In this document: one piece after another, positions 52,733 to 61,490 of the stretch
Position numbering within the stretch: the first letter of the stretch is position 1
Layout of the letters: each line of letters starts with the position of its first letter
Assembly: GCA_017405785.1 (NCBI GenBank)
Contig: JAFQZR010000030.1
Coordinates: 30,652 to 94,651 of the forward strand
Reading direction: 5' to 3'
Length of the DNA: 64,000 nt
Source of the DNA: Erysipelotrichaceae bacterium
GTDB lineage: Bacteria; Bacillota_I; Bacilli_A; Erysipelotrichales; Erysipelotrichaceae
Made by a program: the position numbers and the translations under genes
The notes under the pieces: generated by a model
Told to the model about the DNA's origin: nothing
The model's database searches: none
The model's input: the letters and a program-made list of their open reading frames with translations, nothing else

Positions 52733-54436
52733 CTATTCATGTTTTACTTCATGAATAGGACAAACACCTTGTTCTCTTAATACCTTCTTGAAGAGTGTAT
52801 TGGATATAACACCGCTGCCACCGAAAGCATAGCCCCAGTCAACATGGAAGTCCTTGACAAACTTTCTGGCATACTTATATTGAGATTCATTTTCGCCAAC
52901 AAGCAACAGTGGAGCATTTAATCTTCCTGCCAGAGGACCGCCGCATAAGCCATCAGGGAAATTGCCTCCAAAGGCAATAGCCACACCTGAGCAGCCCTGG
53001 AAGAACTCTCTGGCAATCAGCGCTGATGTTTCATATCTGTTGGCTCCGGAAATTCTTGCCGGTGATCCTCCAATGATTTCTTTTATCTGCTTTTCAACAG
53101 TTTCAGATACGGCCCCTGTACCACCCAAAATGTATATCCATTTATCTTTGTTCCGTTGCAGGAACATCTTCTGATCATCATTGAGACTGCTTCCTACCAG
53201 CAACATCGGTATACCCGTGGCTGAAGCAGAAAGTGAGTCTGCAAAATTCGTACCTGTTGCGATAAGAATTGTGTCATGTTTAGAAACACCAAAAGTTTCC
53301 AGAATCTTCAGGTTTGTATCGTATCTGTTGGTTCCGGCGATTCTCTTTACTGAATAGTCCTTCTTAAGATTCTTCTCTATTTTTTCAGGTACTGCTTTTG
53401 TACCGCCGATGATATAAACCTGAGCATCAGTCTGGAAATTATCTCTGATGTATTTCTCAACCAGATCCTGATTCTTTTCATTCACAACAACAATCGGTCT
53501 TGGCTGTTCTGCCCCTGAATTAAATGCAGCATAGCTTACTGCCAGAGCATCAGCAAAGTTTTCAGCAGAAGCAATGATTACCTCGCTGAGACCAATCTCG
53601 TATTCTGACCCTGGCTGCCATTCACGCTTCATGACATCCGCAATAGCCATAGATGTCTTATATCTGTTATCGCCATAGATTCTTGTCAGTTCCTTACCGG
53701 TATAGAAACGCATATGTTTTCCGTCTGATTCAACTCCGTTAATGATATATTTGGTCTCTGCGTTTTCGTAATACCATGAGTCAGTTGGCAGAATATTGCC
53801 GATAACCTGCGGGTGATAAAACTTTTCTGCTTCATACGTACTATTAGTATTTTCTGTTATGGAATCAGAAGTCAGATCATCAACATTACATACTAACCAT
53901 TGCAGGTAATAAGTACTGTTTGCTACGCTATCACAATAAGGGCTGGTACCTACCCAGGCAGTGTTCTTTACCGATTCGCCGGCTTTAGGATCATCAACCT
54001 CAACAAACACATATTTTACGGCTGTCTTACCAATGAAGAATCTCATGGTTCCATCATCCTGTTTTTCGTTGATAAAAATCTTTGTGTTTGAGTCAATAAC
54101 AGCTTCTCCATCTGGATATACCAGTGCTCCATACTTGATATGATAATGCTTTCCAGCTTCATAATATATATCTGTCATTTCTGTGGCATGCTGAACACTA
54201 TCATCATCAGCCGGTGTTTCTAGCCAGCCAATCAGGGTACTCTTCCTTACTGAATCATGAGCAGGTTTACTAGTTATCGTACAATCGTAACTTATCTCTT
54301 CCCCTGCTACTGGTTCTTTAACAGTGATATGAATCTCATCAATGTGTGTTGATGCTTCAACTGGTTCTACACTTGTAATAACCACAACTGTTAAAGACAT
54401 TAGAACGCTGAGCATGATTGTTATCAGTTTCCTCAT
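52733..54436 (-). CDS. Secreted cell-wall-binding-repeat-2 protein with a duplicated N-terminal domain
   Basis: A 567-residue surface protein. Signal peptide MRKLITIMLSVLMSLTVVVI... ends near EASTHID. Residues about 30-140 and 140-250 are two copies of one ~110-residue module: each has P.AGE, DSV..ST...WL, a Y.AEK/AGKHYH run and a final MRF[FY][IT]GK. I do not recognise this module. The rest is three CWB2 repeats (RYKTSMAIADVM, RYDTNLKILE, RYETSALIARE) with NFADALAVS, NFADSLSAS and NFPDGLCGG. A hairpin lies in its leader. Likely wall-bound adhesin, enzyme scaffold or ligand-binding protein; no catalytic motif is seen. Confidence 0.88.
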   Translation of the reverse strand: MRKLITIMLSVLMSLTVVVITSVEPVEASTHIDEIHITVKEPVAGEEISYDCTITSKPAHDSVRKSTLIGWLETPADDDSVQHATEMTDIYYEAGKHYHIKYGALVYPDGEAVIDSNTKIFINEKQDDGTMRFFIGKTAVKYVFVEVDDPKAGESVKNTAWVGTSPYCDSVANSTYYLQWLVCNVDDLTSDSITENTNSTYEAEKFYHPQVIGNILPTDSWYYENAETKYIINGVESDGKHMRFYTGKELTRIYGDNRYKTSMAIADVMKREWQPGSEYEIGLSEVIIASAENFADALAVSYAAFNSGAEQPRPIVVVNEKNQDLVEKYIRDNFQTDAQVYIIGGTKAVPEKIEKNLKKDYSVKRIAGTNRYDTNLKILETFGVSKHDTILIATGTNFADSLSASATGIPMLLVGSSLNDDQKMFLQRNKDKWIYILGGTGAVSETVEKQIKEIIGGSPARISGANRYETSALIAREFFQGCSGVAIAFGGNFPDGLCGGPLAGRLNAPLLLVGENESQYKYARKFVKDFHVDWGYAFGGSGVISNTLFKKVLREQGVCPIHEVKHE

Positions 54437-54464
54437 GTTTCTATCCTCCTGTTTTCAAAACACT

Positions 54465-54493
54465 AAAGGGATGATTAATTCTCATCCTTTTTT
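54465..54493. repeat. Leader hairpin of the second CWB2 gene
   Basis: GGATGA / TCATCC stem with a seven-base loop and six T residues on the plus strand. No plus-strand gene ends here; on the minus strand it lies just before the GGAGG site of the CWB2 gene and may affect its translation or stability. Confidence 0.45.
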
Positions 54494-54616
54494 CAATTAT
54501 TCCCTTATATTCCTCTTTGATAACTTGATTTTACCATATTATCGATTTGATTAGAATGATTTAGCAATCAAAACAACACAAAACAACATGCATACTTACA
54601 TTTAACCTGAAATCAA

Positions 54617-54646
54617 TTGAAACGGTTTTGTAACGGGTGGTAAAAT
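54617..54646 (+). promoter_or_regulatory. Promoter of the four-zinc-ribbon gene
   Basis: TTGAAA (54617-54622), 18 bases, TAAAAT (54641-54646). The expected start near 54653 lies after the ATG at 54648, which supports the ATG at 54669 (AAAGG seven bases before it) as the true start. Confidence 0.6.
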
Positions 54647-54668
54647 TATGCTGTATAAAGGTATTGTC

Positions 54669-56255
54669 ATGGATAATTTTAAGAAAATAAGCCAATGTCC
54701 TAACTGCGGTTCTCCTCTGCGGGATAACCTGAAATTCTGCCCTGCATGCGGTAAGAAACTGACTGAGACTGCGGCCATTCCTGTTGTAAAAGAAGAGCAG
54801 ACACTAACCTGTCCCGGCTGCGGAGCAATTCTTGAACCGGGAACGCTTTTTTGTCCTAATTGCGGTACCAAGACAAATGAAAAGGTTACACCTGTTACTC
54901 CACAGGACACTTCAGATAACACCGTAGTTTGTCCATCCTGTGGCAAAAACGTTTCCAAGGATGATGTGTTCTGTCCATACTGTTCTGCCAGAACAGATGG
55001 TAAAACGGCTGAGCATGTTGATCAGACAATTCCTGACAACATGATTCACTGTCCTCATTGTGGAAGTTTAGTGGAAAAAGGAACCAAATTCTGCCCATAT
55101 TGTTCAAAGCAGATATCAGGCAAGAAAGAATTTGTGATATCTTATACAGCCATTAAAATCATTAAGGCTGCTGTACTTGCTGCTTTGGGATTGGTTCTGT
55201 GTTTCGTTCTTTACAAAGTCGTTCTGCAGAAGCCTTTAACCTATAACCGTGCCATAAAGCTGAAAGAACAGGAGCAATATGAGGAAGCCTATGATATATT
55301 CAGGACACTAGGTGACTACAAAGACAGCCCGAATCAGTGTGATGAGTGCATGGCACGGATTGAAAACTCAATCTATTTAGATGCTCTTCAACTGTATAAC
55401 GAAGGAAAATACGAAGCAGCATTAGAAAAATTCAACAAAATAAGAGGCTATGCCGATGCTGACAGCATGGTTGAACAAATAGAAGACACGATTGTAGGCT
55501 TTGTAGAGCAGGAGATCTATTTCAATACTGATGTTTTTAAAATTAATGCATGTTCACTCTGGAGTATATTCGATTCGACAGGAAAAAAGGATGGAAAAGG
55601 GCATATCAGTAATATCATGCTTTATATAGTAAATGAATTCTGTGATGTAACCATCAATGCCGACGCTGATTATACATATTCATCTGAAGAGGAAACAATC
55701 AACGACTTTGTTATTACACGTATTAACTACCAATCAATCGATGTAGAACTGTCCGGTTATCTGCCAGAAGACAAAAAGGATGAGTTCTATAAAGCAATAC
55801 AGCAACAGTGTTTCCCTGACAGTAACATCGATTCAAACAGATTCCTGTATACATATGAAGGCTATGACTATGATAATTGTTTTTCCGCAGATTACGCCAT
55901 TTCTGTAAGCAAAAAAGGTCAGCGTCTGAATGATATTGTCATATGTCATACGCAGATGCGTTATGATCCAATGACAGGCAACTGGAATCTCATACAGCAT
56001 AACCGGTATGCTGACACCATCAAGGTCCGCAATATTCATAATGTTTCAGTTTTCATCAGAAGCATACCTAACAAATCCGGAAAACAACTTGGTGTTCTGG
56101 ATGTGGGTGAGGAAATCTGGGTTACCCAAGTCTTGGAAGATGCTTCCTCAGAGTATGGAGACAACGAATACCGCTGGTATAAGGTAGATACAGCAAACGG
56201 ATCAGAAGCCTGGGTTGCCGAAAGAAAAAGCCAGGTATGGTATAAATTTTACTAA
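54669..56255 (+). CDS. Membrane protein with four zinc ribbons, a TPR-like region and an SH3-like end
   Basis: A 528-residue protein. The cytosolic N-terminus carries four CxxC...CxxC zinc ribbons (about 10-27, 48-65, 88-105, 128-145), each of the form CPxCG...FCPxC. One membrane helix follows (about 163-186). Outside lies a TPR-like helical stretch (LKEQEQYEEAYDIFRTLGDYKDS; LYNEGKYEAALEKFNKIRGYAD) and a ~200-residue mixed domain. A bacterial SH3-type domain ends the protein (about 455-528; VFIRSIPNKSGKQLGVLDVGE). It converges with the operon at 56-63.6 kb, whose products share the zinc ribbons. Function unknown; probably a sensor or wall-contacting partner. Confidence 0.82.
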   Translation: MDNFKKISQCPNCGSPLRDNLKFCPACGKKLTETAAIPVVKEEQTLTCPGCGAILEPGTLFCPNCGTKTNEKVTPVTPQDTSDNTVVCPSCGKNVSKDDVFCPYCSARTDGKTAEHVDQTIPDNMIHCPHCGSLVEKGTKFCPYCSKQISGKKEFVISYTAIKIIKAAVLAALGLVLCFVLYKVVLQKPLTYNRAIKLKEQEQYEEAYDIFRTLGDYKDSPNQCDECMARIENSIYLDALQLYNEGKYEAALEKFNKIRGYADADSMVEQIEDTIVGFVEQEIYFNTDVFKINACSLWSIFDSTGKKDGKGHISNIMLYIVNEFCDVTINADADYTYSSEEETINDFVITRINYQSIDVELSGYLPEDKKDEFYKAIQQQCFPDSNIDSNRFLYTYEGYDYDNCFSADYAISVSKKGQRLNDIVICHTQMRYDPMTGNWNLIQHNRYADTIKVRNIHNVSVFIRSIPNKSGKQLGVLDVGEEIWVTQVLEDASSEYGDNEYRWYKVDTANGSEAWVAERKSQVWYKFY

Positions 56256-56275
56256 CATATTCAAAACACATTATA

Positions 56276-56312
56276 AAAACCGGACACATGCAATTGTGTT
56301 CGGTTTTGTTTT
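56276..56312. terminator. Bidirectional terminator between convergent zinc-ribbon genes
   Basis: AAAACCGGACAC / GTGTTCGGTTTT stem (one G-U) with an eight-base loop; T runs on both strands. Confidence 0.85.
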
Positions 56313-56336
56313 TGCTTCATATTGAATTATATGTCA

Positions 56337-58949
56337 TTACCACTTGCAGAGATGATATCCGTCTTCTCCATAATCAAAGGCCAACTCTACTTGCCACAGA
56401 TCTGGCTTGCTTGAGAAGTCATAGTTTACCGCAAAATCGTGATAATCATCCCAGGTCTGCAGCGCGCTGTTTTCACCTTGATCTACTAAACGATAATCTA
56501 TACCATCATACACACAATATGTTCCCATAACTGGTGAATCAAATCCGGATTCATCCGATGTATACATGCTTTCTACAGCTATACATACAATATTAACCCA
56601 CAGTTTTCCATTATAATAATTTACATCATAAATATGATATCCACTATAACCTTTATAGAAGTAATCTGTTCCGTAATTTGGCAATAACAGATATCCGTCA
56701 GAAGTTAAGAAACACTCGTCTCCAAAGAATTCTTTTATCGAAACTGTATCTTTTCCATATAGTACATCAAGGACAGACTGCACATCTTTCCGGTCATAGC
56801 GAACACTGTAATCATCCACCCAGTTTGAAACATTTGGATCCTCAACAGCTGCCCTATGATCTGCCACTGACAAATGATATTCCTTCTCGGTATCCAGATT
56901 ATAGATCTTCTCGTTTTTATAAACACGTGGTTTTTGTTCGTGAAGATGAGAATAGATATCCTTTATTGCCTGGATAGCGTATGGTGACTTATCTATATTT
57001 GTATAAAACAATACCTGACTATCCTCAGTATAAGACAGCAAATCGTTGAAGTATGCTGTCAGTTCAGGGTTAAAGTCCAATACTGCATCAAATGATGCCT
57101 TTTGATTTCCGCCGACAGTCACTTTCTGTGTGATTGTGGAATATCCTGGTGTTGTAATCGTTACCTGATATTCGCCGGCTGGCAGTTTCTTACTATAGCG
57201 CCCATTGCTCTTTGTCCTAACAGTAGCGGCATAGCCTTTTTTACCGGTGATGTAAACACTTGCACCTTCTAAAGGTGTTTTTTCATTGTCGTTCTTTGTA
57301 ACACTGCCGGCAATCTTTCCCCTGATTTCCTTTTCTTCTTTATTAAGTCTGAAATCACTCATTTCGGATGACTGATACAGTTTAAGCTCAGACTTATTAT
57401 CAGAGATAACCTCATCCCAGAATTCCTTGTATTTACCCGGTTCATCATCTTTTGTTTCTTTTTTCGCTGTGTCAAGTGCTTTCTTTACAGTGACGGTAAC
57501 ATCTTTTTTATCTGCCTTGATCATGTTTTCCATCAGGGATTCAAACATCTTGTTATCATAAGCAATATCCGTTAATCCACTGTATGTCAGTACAGCATTG
57601 GCCCCTTTTCTAACCAGTAGATCTGCCAGTCTGGAGTTGTCAAAGCAGTTACATGTTCCCAGATAAATCAAACAGTCATTTAATTCACCGTCATTATAGT
57701 AGTATTCAAAGAAGGCAGGTGTTACCACCACTCTTCCTCTTGAGCTCTTGAGCAGGCGTCTGTTGACATAATCTTCTTCCGGAATCTTACTGTCAACCGT
57801 TCCAATGTAGTAGAATGGTCCGCTTGTATTATCACATCCACCATGAGTGTTGATCGCAATTACTCTATAATCCCGCAGTGTCTTGGATAATCTGATGGTA
57901 ACTTCCCGGTCAGTTTTTTCAACCTTGGTGTATCCAAGTCCCGCATTTACCAGCCGGTCGGTCGTTCTCTGGTAACCGGAAGGATCCAATCCTTCCTTAG
58001 CGAAAGGAAGCATCAGAAGCATTGATAGTTCTTCTTTGGCTGTGGCACCTTCTTCACCGGTATCGGCATTATTTAAAACCATTCCATCAATACCTGTTCC
58101 GAGTATTGAATCATCAAAGTTACCAAATTCATATACATATCCCCCAAGTGGGAAATAAATGGTGAAGAACGGTGCGTGCCATTCATAATAATCAATTAAT
58201 CCAATATTAAGCTGGTTCTGCAGATAATCTATAATCTGAGTTGCCACTGATTTATAATTCTGTGCGTTATCTGTTACTGATTTATTCCCGTCATACTGGA
58301 ATTTATTAGCTGTTTTATCCAGTTCAGATTTAAGATAGTCTATTCTGCCCAGTTCAGTTTCGTAATCAACAGTGTCATAGAATTTGACAGTTGTAACATT
58401 ACCGGTTTTCAGTCTTTTCTCAGGTTCTGACCTCAATTCGTATGTATAAATCATATCCACAGAAGAAGACATCCATGCCGTTCCATAGAATACTCCGTCA
58501 TTTGCCAGAGTATCAGCTCCTGTACCGTCATCAGTCAGTACTATTTCTTCACCCGTTTCCCTGCAATACGCAATAAGTTTTACCTTGGAACTGCCAAAGG
58601 TTGGTTTTGCGACCGCAATGACCTGAGTTTCAACTGGATTGTTATGTATAAGGAATGCTGACTGACGGAAATAGAACTGTTCAACTGAAATACCACGATT
58701 ACTTAAGAAGAATGTAACCGCCCCTATTACCATTGCAATGACAACCAGAACTATGACAGCCTTTTTCCACGGAATGTTAACTTTCCTTCTTATTGGTTCT
58801 TCAAATATCTCATCATCGTCAAAAACCGGAGGTTTCTCAACCGGTGGTTCAGTTACTTTCGATTTATTTTTTTCAAGTTTAGCGCCGCAGTTAACACAGA
58901 ATAAACAGCTGTCTTCATTCTCATAACCGCAAACTGAACATTTTTTCAT
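56337..58949 (-). CDS. Zinc-ribbon membrane protein with an outer caspase/CHAT-like domain
   Basis: An 870-residue protein, last gene of the operon. Residues 4-21 form a zinc ribbon (CSVC, CVNC); RRKVNIPWKK precedes a membrane helix (about 64-83), so the rest is outside. Residues ~105-190 are a beta domain with TDDGTGADTLANDGVFYG. Residues ~230-500 look like a clan CD peptidase: IAINTHGG (His369), then LIYLGTCNC (Cys433). The run RKGANAVLTYSGLTDIAYDN and an Ala-rich helix follow, as in CHAT domains. Residues ~545-625 are a carboxypeptidase-regulatory-like beta domain. The C-terminal ~240 residues are unassigned. Peptidase activity is inference from pattern only. Confidence 0.72.
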   Translation of the reverse strand: MKKCSVCGYENEDSCLFCVNCGAKLEKNKSKVTEPPVEKPPVFDDDEIFEEPIRRKVNIPWKKAVIVLVVIAMVIGAVTFFLSNRGISVEQFYFRQSAFLIHNNPVETQVIAVAKPTFGSSKVKLIAYCRETGEEIVLTDDGTGADTLANDGVFYGTAWMSSSVDMIYTYELRSEPEKRLKTGNVTTVKFYDTVDYETELGRIDYLKSELDKTANKFQYDGNKSVTDNAQNYKSVATQIIDYLQNQLNIGLIDYYEWHAPFFTIYFPLGGYVYEFGNFDDSILGTGIDGMVLNNADTGEEGATAKEELSMLLMLPFAKEGLDPSGYQRTTDRLVNAGLGYTKVEKTDREVTIRLSKTLRDYRVIAINTHGGCDNTSGPFYYIGTVDSKIPEEDYVNRRLLKSSRGRVVVTPAFFEYYYNDGELNDCLIYLGTCNCFDNSRLADLLVRKGANAVLTYSGLTDIAYDNKMFESLMENMIKADKKDVTVTVKKALDTAKKETKDDEPGKYKEFWDEVISDNKSELKLYQSSEMSDFRLNKEEKEIRGKIAGSVTKNDNEKTPLEGASVYITGKKGYAATVRTKSNGRYSKKLPAGEYQVTITTPGYSTITQKVTVGGNQKASFDAVLDFNPELTAYFNDLLSYTEDSQVLFYTNIDKSPYAIQAIKDIYSHLHEQKPRVYKNEKIYNLDTEKEYHLSVADHRAAVEDPNVSNWVDDYSVRYDRKDVQSVLDVLYGKDTVSIKEFFGDECFLTSDGYLLLPNYGTDYFYKGYSGYHIYDVNYYNGKLWVNIVCIAVESMYTSDESGFDSPVMGTYCVYDGIDYRLVDQGENSALQTWDDYHDFAVNYDFSSKPDLWQVELAFDYGEDGYHLCKW

Positions 58950-58974
58950 GATTAAACCTCCGTTATCAATATTT

Positions 58975-60846
58975 TTACAAGCTCATTCCCATTTCTTCTG
59001 AGTCATCATATTCGAGATCATCTGTATCCCGCTCATCGTTGTCATAGTCATAAGAATCGCTGTAATCCTCTGATTCATAATCTTCTGCTTCGATCTCTTC
59101 AGATTCATCATCTACAAGTGACTCGACATCTTCGTTTAATTCAATGTCCTCATCGAGATCAGCCTCTTCTTCCAACAATGCTTCAGTATCTTCGTAATCC
59201 TCTGCTTCTTCCTCAGCAATTTCCTCATCTTCTAACAGCGACTCAGTATCTTCATACCCTTCACTGTCTTCGCTGAGTTCTTCGTCTTCATTCATTAAGG
59301 CTTCTGTATCTTCATTTTCTTCCTCATATTCTTCAGAATGCTCTTCATCTTCTAATAAGGAATCTATATCTTCCTGAGCTTCGGAATCTTCTTCTGTTTC
59401 TTCATCATCAAACGTCAGAGTTTCCAGATCACTGTTTTCCTCTTCCGGAATCTCTTCTTCGGCTTCCTCCTCAGCTTCGTAATAGACCTGCTGATCCTGA
59501 TCCCGGTTCAGTTCATCCTCTTCTTCATCTTCTTTCTCTTCTTCCTGATTATGAGGTTTCAGAGTAAGTACTTTCTGTGGAGCTTCACCTTCTTCGGAAT
59601 CATCCTCGTCGTCATTATCATCACTGTTAATAGGATGGAATTTTGGATTTGGGTTTTCGTTAAGATCACGGGATTCCGTATCCTCAGTATTCATATCATG
59701 ATCATCACTGTTGTCCTGTTCGTCAGATTTGATCGGATGAAACTTCGGATTAATATCGGCATTTTCTTCTTCCCCCTGATCCTGTGATAAATCATGTTGC
59801 TGTCCGAGGTCTTCATCGGATTCTTTATTCAGATCATTGTCATCCTGATTTTCATCGGATTTTATAGGATGGAACTTTGGATTAGGGTTTTCATTAAGAT
59901 CACGGGATTGAGACACCGTACTTTCCTGTTTGTCACTGATGTCTTTTGAAAAACCTTGATCCTGATTTTCAACAAACTTATAATCCTGACTGTTCTCCTC
60001 TTTATCGGTATTGAATTCCAGCGTCTCAAGTCCTTCATTCTCGTTTGTCATGTCCTGAGTGTCAGATTTTTCATCATTTTCAGTTTCTTCAACTTTAAGA
60101 CTGTTAAGAAGTTCCTGACTCTTATCAGCGTTTTGCCGGAAAGCGTCCTTAAAACGGTCATTACCGTCAATAATGGTCTTGCTTACTATTTCATCTACAT
60201 TGTTGATATATCCGTCTTCATGGGCTGCTTCAACATGTTCTTTTTCCAGCCCCTGCCAGTATTCCTTATCAGCATCTACTAAATTCTGAACACTGTTAAA
60301 ATGCTTGCTTCTGTCTTCGAGATATTCACGATACATCGGGTCATTTTTAAACTCTTCGTGATGTGATGATACATATTCAAAGGCAGCGTTATTGCTGTCC
60401 ATCTCAACGTCCTGAACATCATAGTAATTCGGATCATCATTATCGTTTGAATAGCCGGACCTGTTGAGTTCAGATTTCATTAGTATCTTATCGTAGTCGT
60501 TATAACCGGCTCCCTTGTCCTGACAGAAATGGTTTGATTCATGGATGATGGTGTCCAATGCCTGATACGGATTATCCAGCATATCGTTATTCAGGGTTAT
60601 TCTCCCTCTGTTATACTTTCCGTAATAATCGGCATCATCAGTCATCACGATCTTGGCGTTCTGGCTAAGCCCTCTGGATGAACAGTATCTGTTAGAGATT
60701 TCACTCAGAATCATCTTTCTTTCATTTACTTCTGACGGCCATTTCTCAGAACTGAAATAGCTTCTGAGTTCGCTGTCACTCATGGAAGAATAGATGTTTT
60801 CCTGTGCAGAATGAGAATTAGAAAATATCTTATCGAATACTGACAT
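58975..60846 (-). CDS. HExxH metallopeptidase-like protein with a long acidic repeat tail
   Basis: A 623-residue cytosolic protein without signal peptide or membrane segment. The N-terminal ~250 residues contain RGRITLN then TIIHESNHFCQDKG (His102, Glu103, His106) and a probable third ligand Glu148 (DVEMDSNNAAFEY), a gluzincin-like layout. Residues ~300-420 hold three copies of NPKFHPI[KN]SD. The rest is mostly Glu/Asp, with about five copies of a unit like EDTE[SA]LLEDEE every 24-28 residues. It shares one base (TAATG) with the DUF2225-type gene and is followed by the caspase-like gene after 25 bases. Possible protease effector or calcium/metal-binding scaffold. Confidence 0.72.
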   Translation of the reverse strand: MSVFDKIFSNSHSAQENIYSSMSDSELRSYFSSEKWPSEVNERKMILSEISNRYCSSRGLSQNAKIVMTDDADYYGKYNRGRITLNNDMLDNPYQALDTIIHESNHFCQDKGAGYNDYDKILMKSELNRSGYSNDNDDPNYYDVQDVEMDSNNAAFEYVSSHHEEFKNDPMYREYLEDRSKHFNSVQNLVDADKEYWQGLEKEHVEAAHEDGYINNVDEIVSKTIIDGNDRFKDAFRQNADKSQELLNSLKVEETENDEKSDTQDMTNENEGLETLEFNTDKEENSQDYKFVENQDQGFSKDISDKQESTVSQSRDLNENPNPKFHPIKSDENQDDNDLNKESDEDLGQQHDLSQDQGEEENADINPKFHPIKSDEQDNSDDHDMNTEDTESRDLNENPNPKFHPINSDDNDDEDDSEEGEAPQKVLTLKPHNQEEEKEDEEEDELNRDQDQQVYYEAEEEAEEEIPEEENSDLETLTFDDEETEEDSEAQEDIDSLLEDEEHSEEYEEENEDTEALMNEDEELSEDSEGYEDTESLLEDEEIAEEEAEDYEDTEALLEEEADLDEDIELNEDVESLVDDESEEIEAEDYESEDYSDSYDYDNDERDTDDLEYDDSEEMGMSL

Positions 60847-61490
60847 TATCCGTTCTCCCTGTAGGCACTTCTGGCAGTGTTTTTATTTTCTATCAGTGCC
60901 ATTTCCTGCCTGAATACTGAATATTCATATTCGTCTGTCGCATTGTTTGTTTCCATTACTGACATGCATGACTCAGCATAATACCTGGCTTCTTCAAATC
61001 TGCCTAACTGTCTTAATGTGTCAACCAATGTACACATATGCTCCAGTTCAACAGATTCATCGTCTATCATGGCATCCTTAAAAGAGTTTACTACATGATT
61101 CTTATATTCTGTTTCTTTTTCGTCATTGAGTTCAAAAGCTCGCCAGCTGGCCAATAACCAGTAATAGCCTGATGCCAGCCATTGTCTCAAGGCTTCCTTT
61201 CTCTGTGCGGTTTCCACGAATCTTCTTAAATACCGGTCTCTGTCATCCTGAAAAGCTTTCTGATATTCGTCAGAAAGTATGTAATTCTTCTCCTTTTCAG
61301 ATACCTTGGCAGTTATGTTGCTTGAAACATTATGGCAATAAGGGCATTCCACTTCGATATCATAGATACCATGGCCTCCTGTATAGCCATCCAGATCACT
61401 GTCAAAGACTGTCAGAGAACTCAGAACTCTGTATTCATGACTCTTTCCGCATACGCTGCATGTTAAAGTCTTATTTATATATCTGGTCAT
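60846..61490 (-). CDS. DUF2225-type Cys-rich protein
   Basis: A 214-residue cytosolic protein. The first 60 residues have two CxxC pairs (CSVC at 11-14 and CPYC at 49-52) around FDSDLDGYTGGHGIYDIEVE, the layout of DUF2225, a likely zinc-binding domain. The remaining 150 residues are helical and TPR-like (ALRQWLASGYYWLLASWRAF; TLVDTLRQLGRFEEARYYAESCM). One-base overlaps (TAATG) with the genes on both sides show tight translational coupling with the ATPase and the HExxH protein. The family has no known function. Confidence 0.75.
   Translation of the reverse strand: MTRYINKTLTCSVCGKSHEYRVLSSLTVFDSDLDGYTGGHGIYDIEVECPYCHNVSSNITAKVSEKEKNYILSDEYQKAFQDDRDRYLRRFVETAQRKEALRQWLASGYYWLLASWRAFELNDEKETEYKNHVVNSFKDAMIDDESVELEHMCTLVDTLRQLGRFEEARYYAESCMSVMETNNATDEYEYSVFRQEMALIENKNTARSAYRENG

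Noticed and set aside
58975..59520. CRISPR-like or tandem DNA repeat array
   Set aside because: The repetition is in codons for an acidic protein tail and varies in sequence and spacing; no direct repeats with unique spacers.
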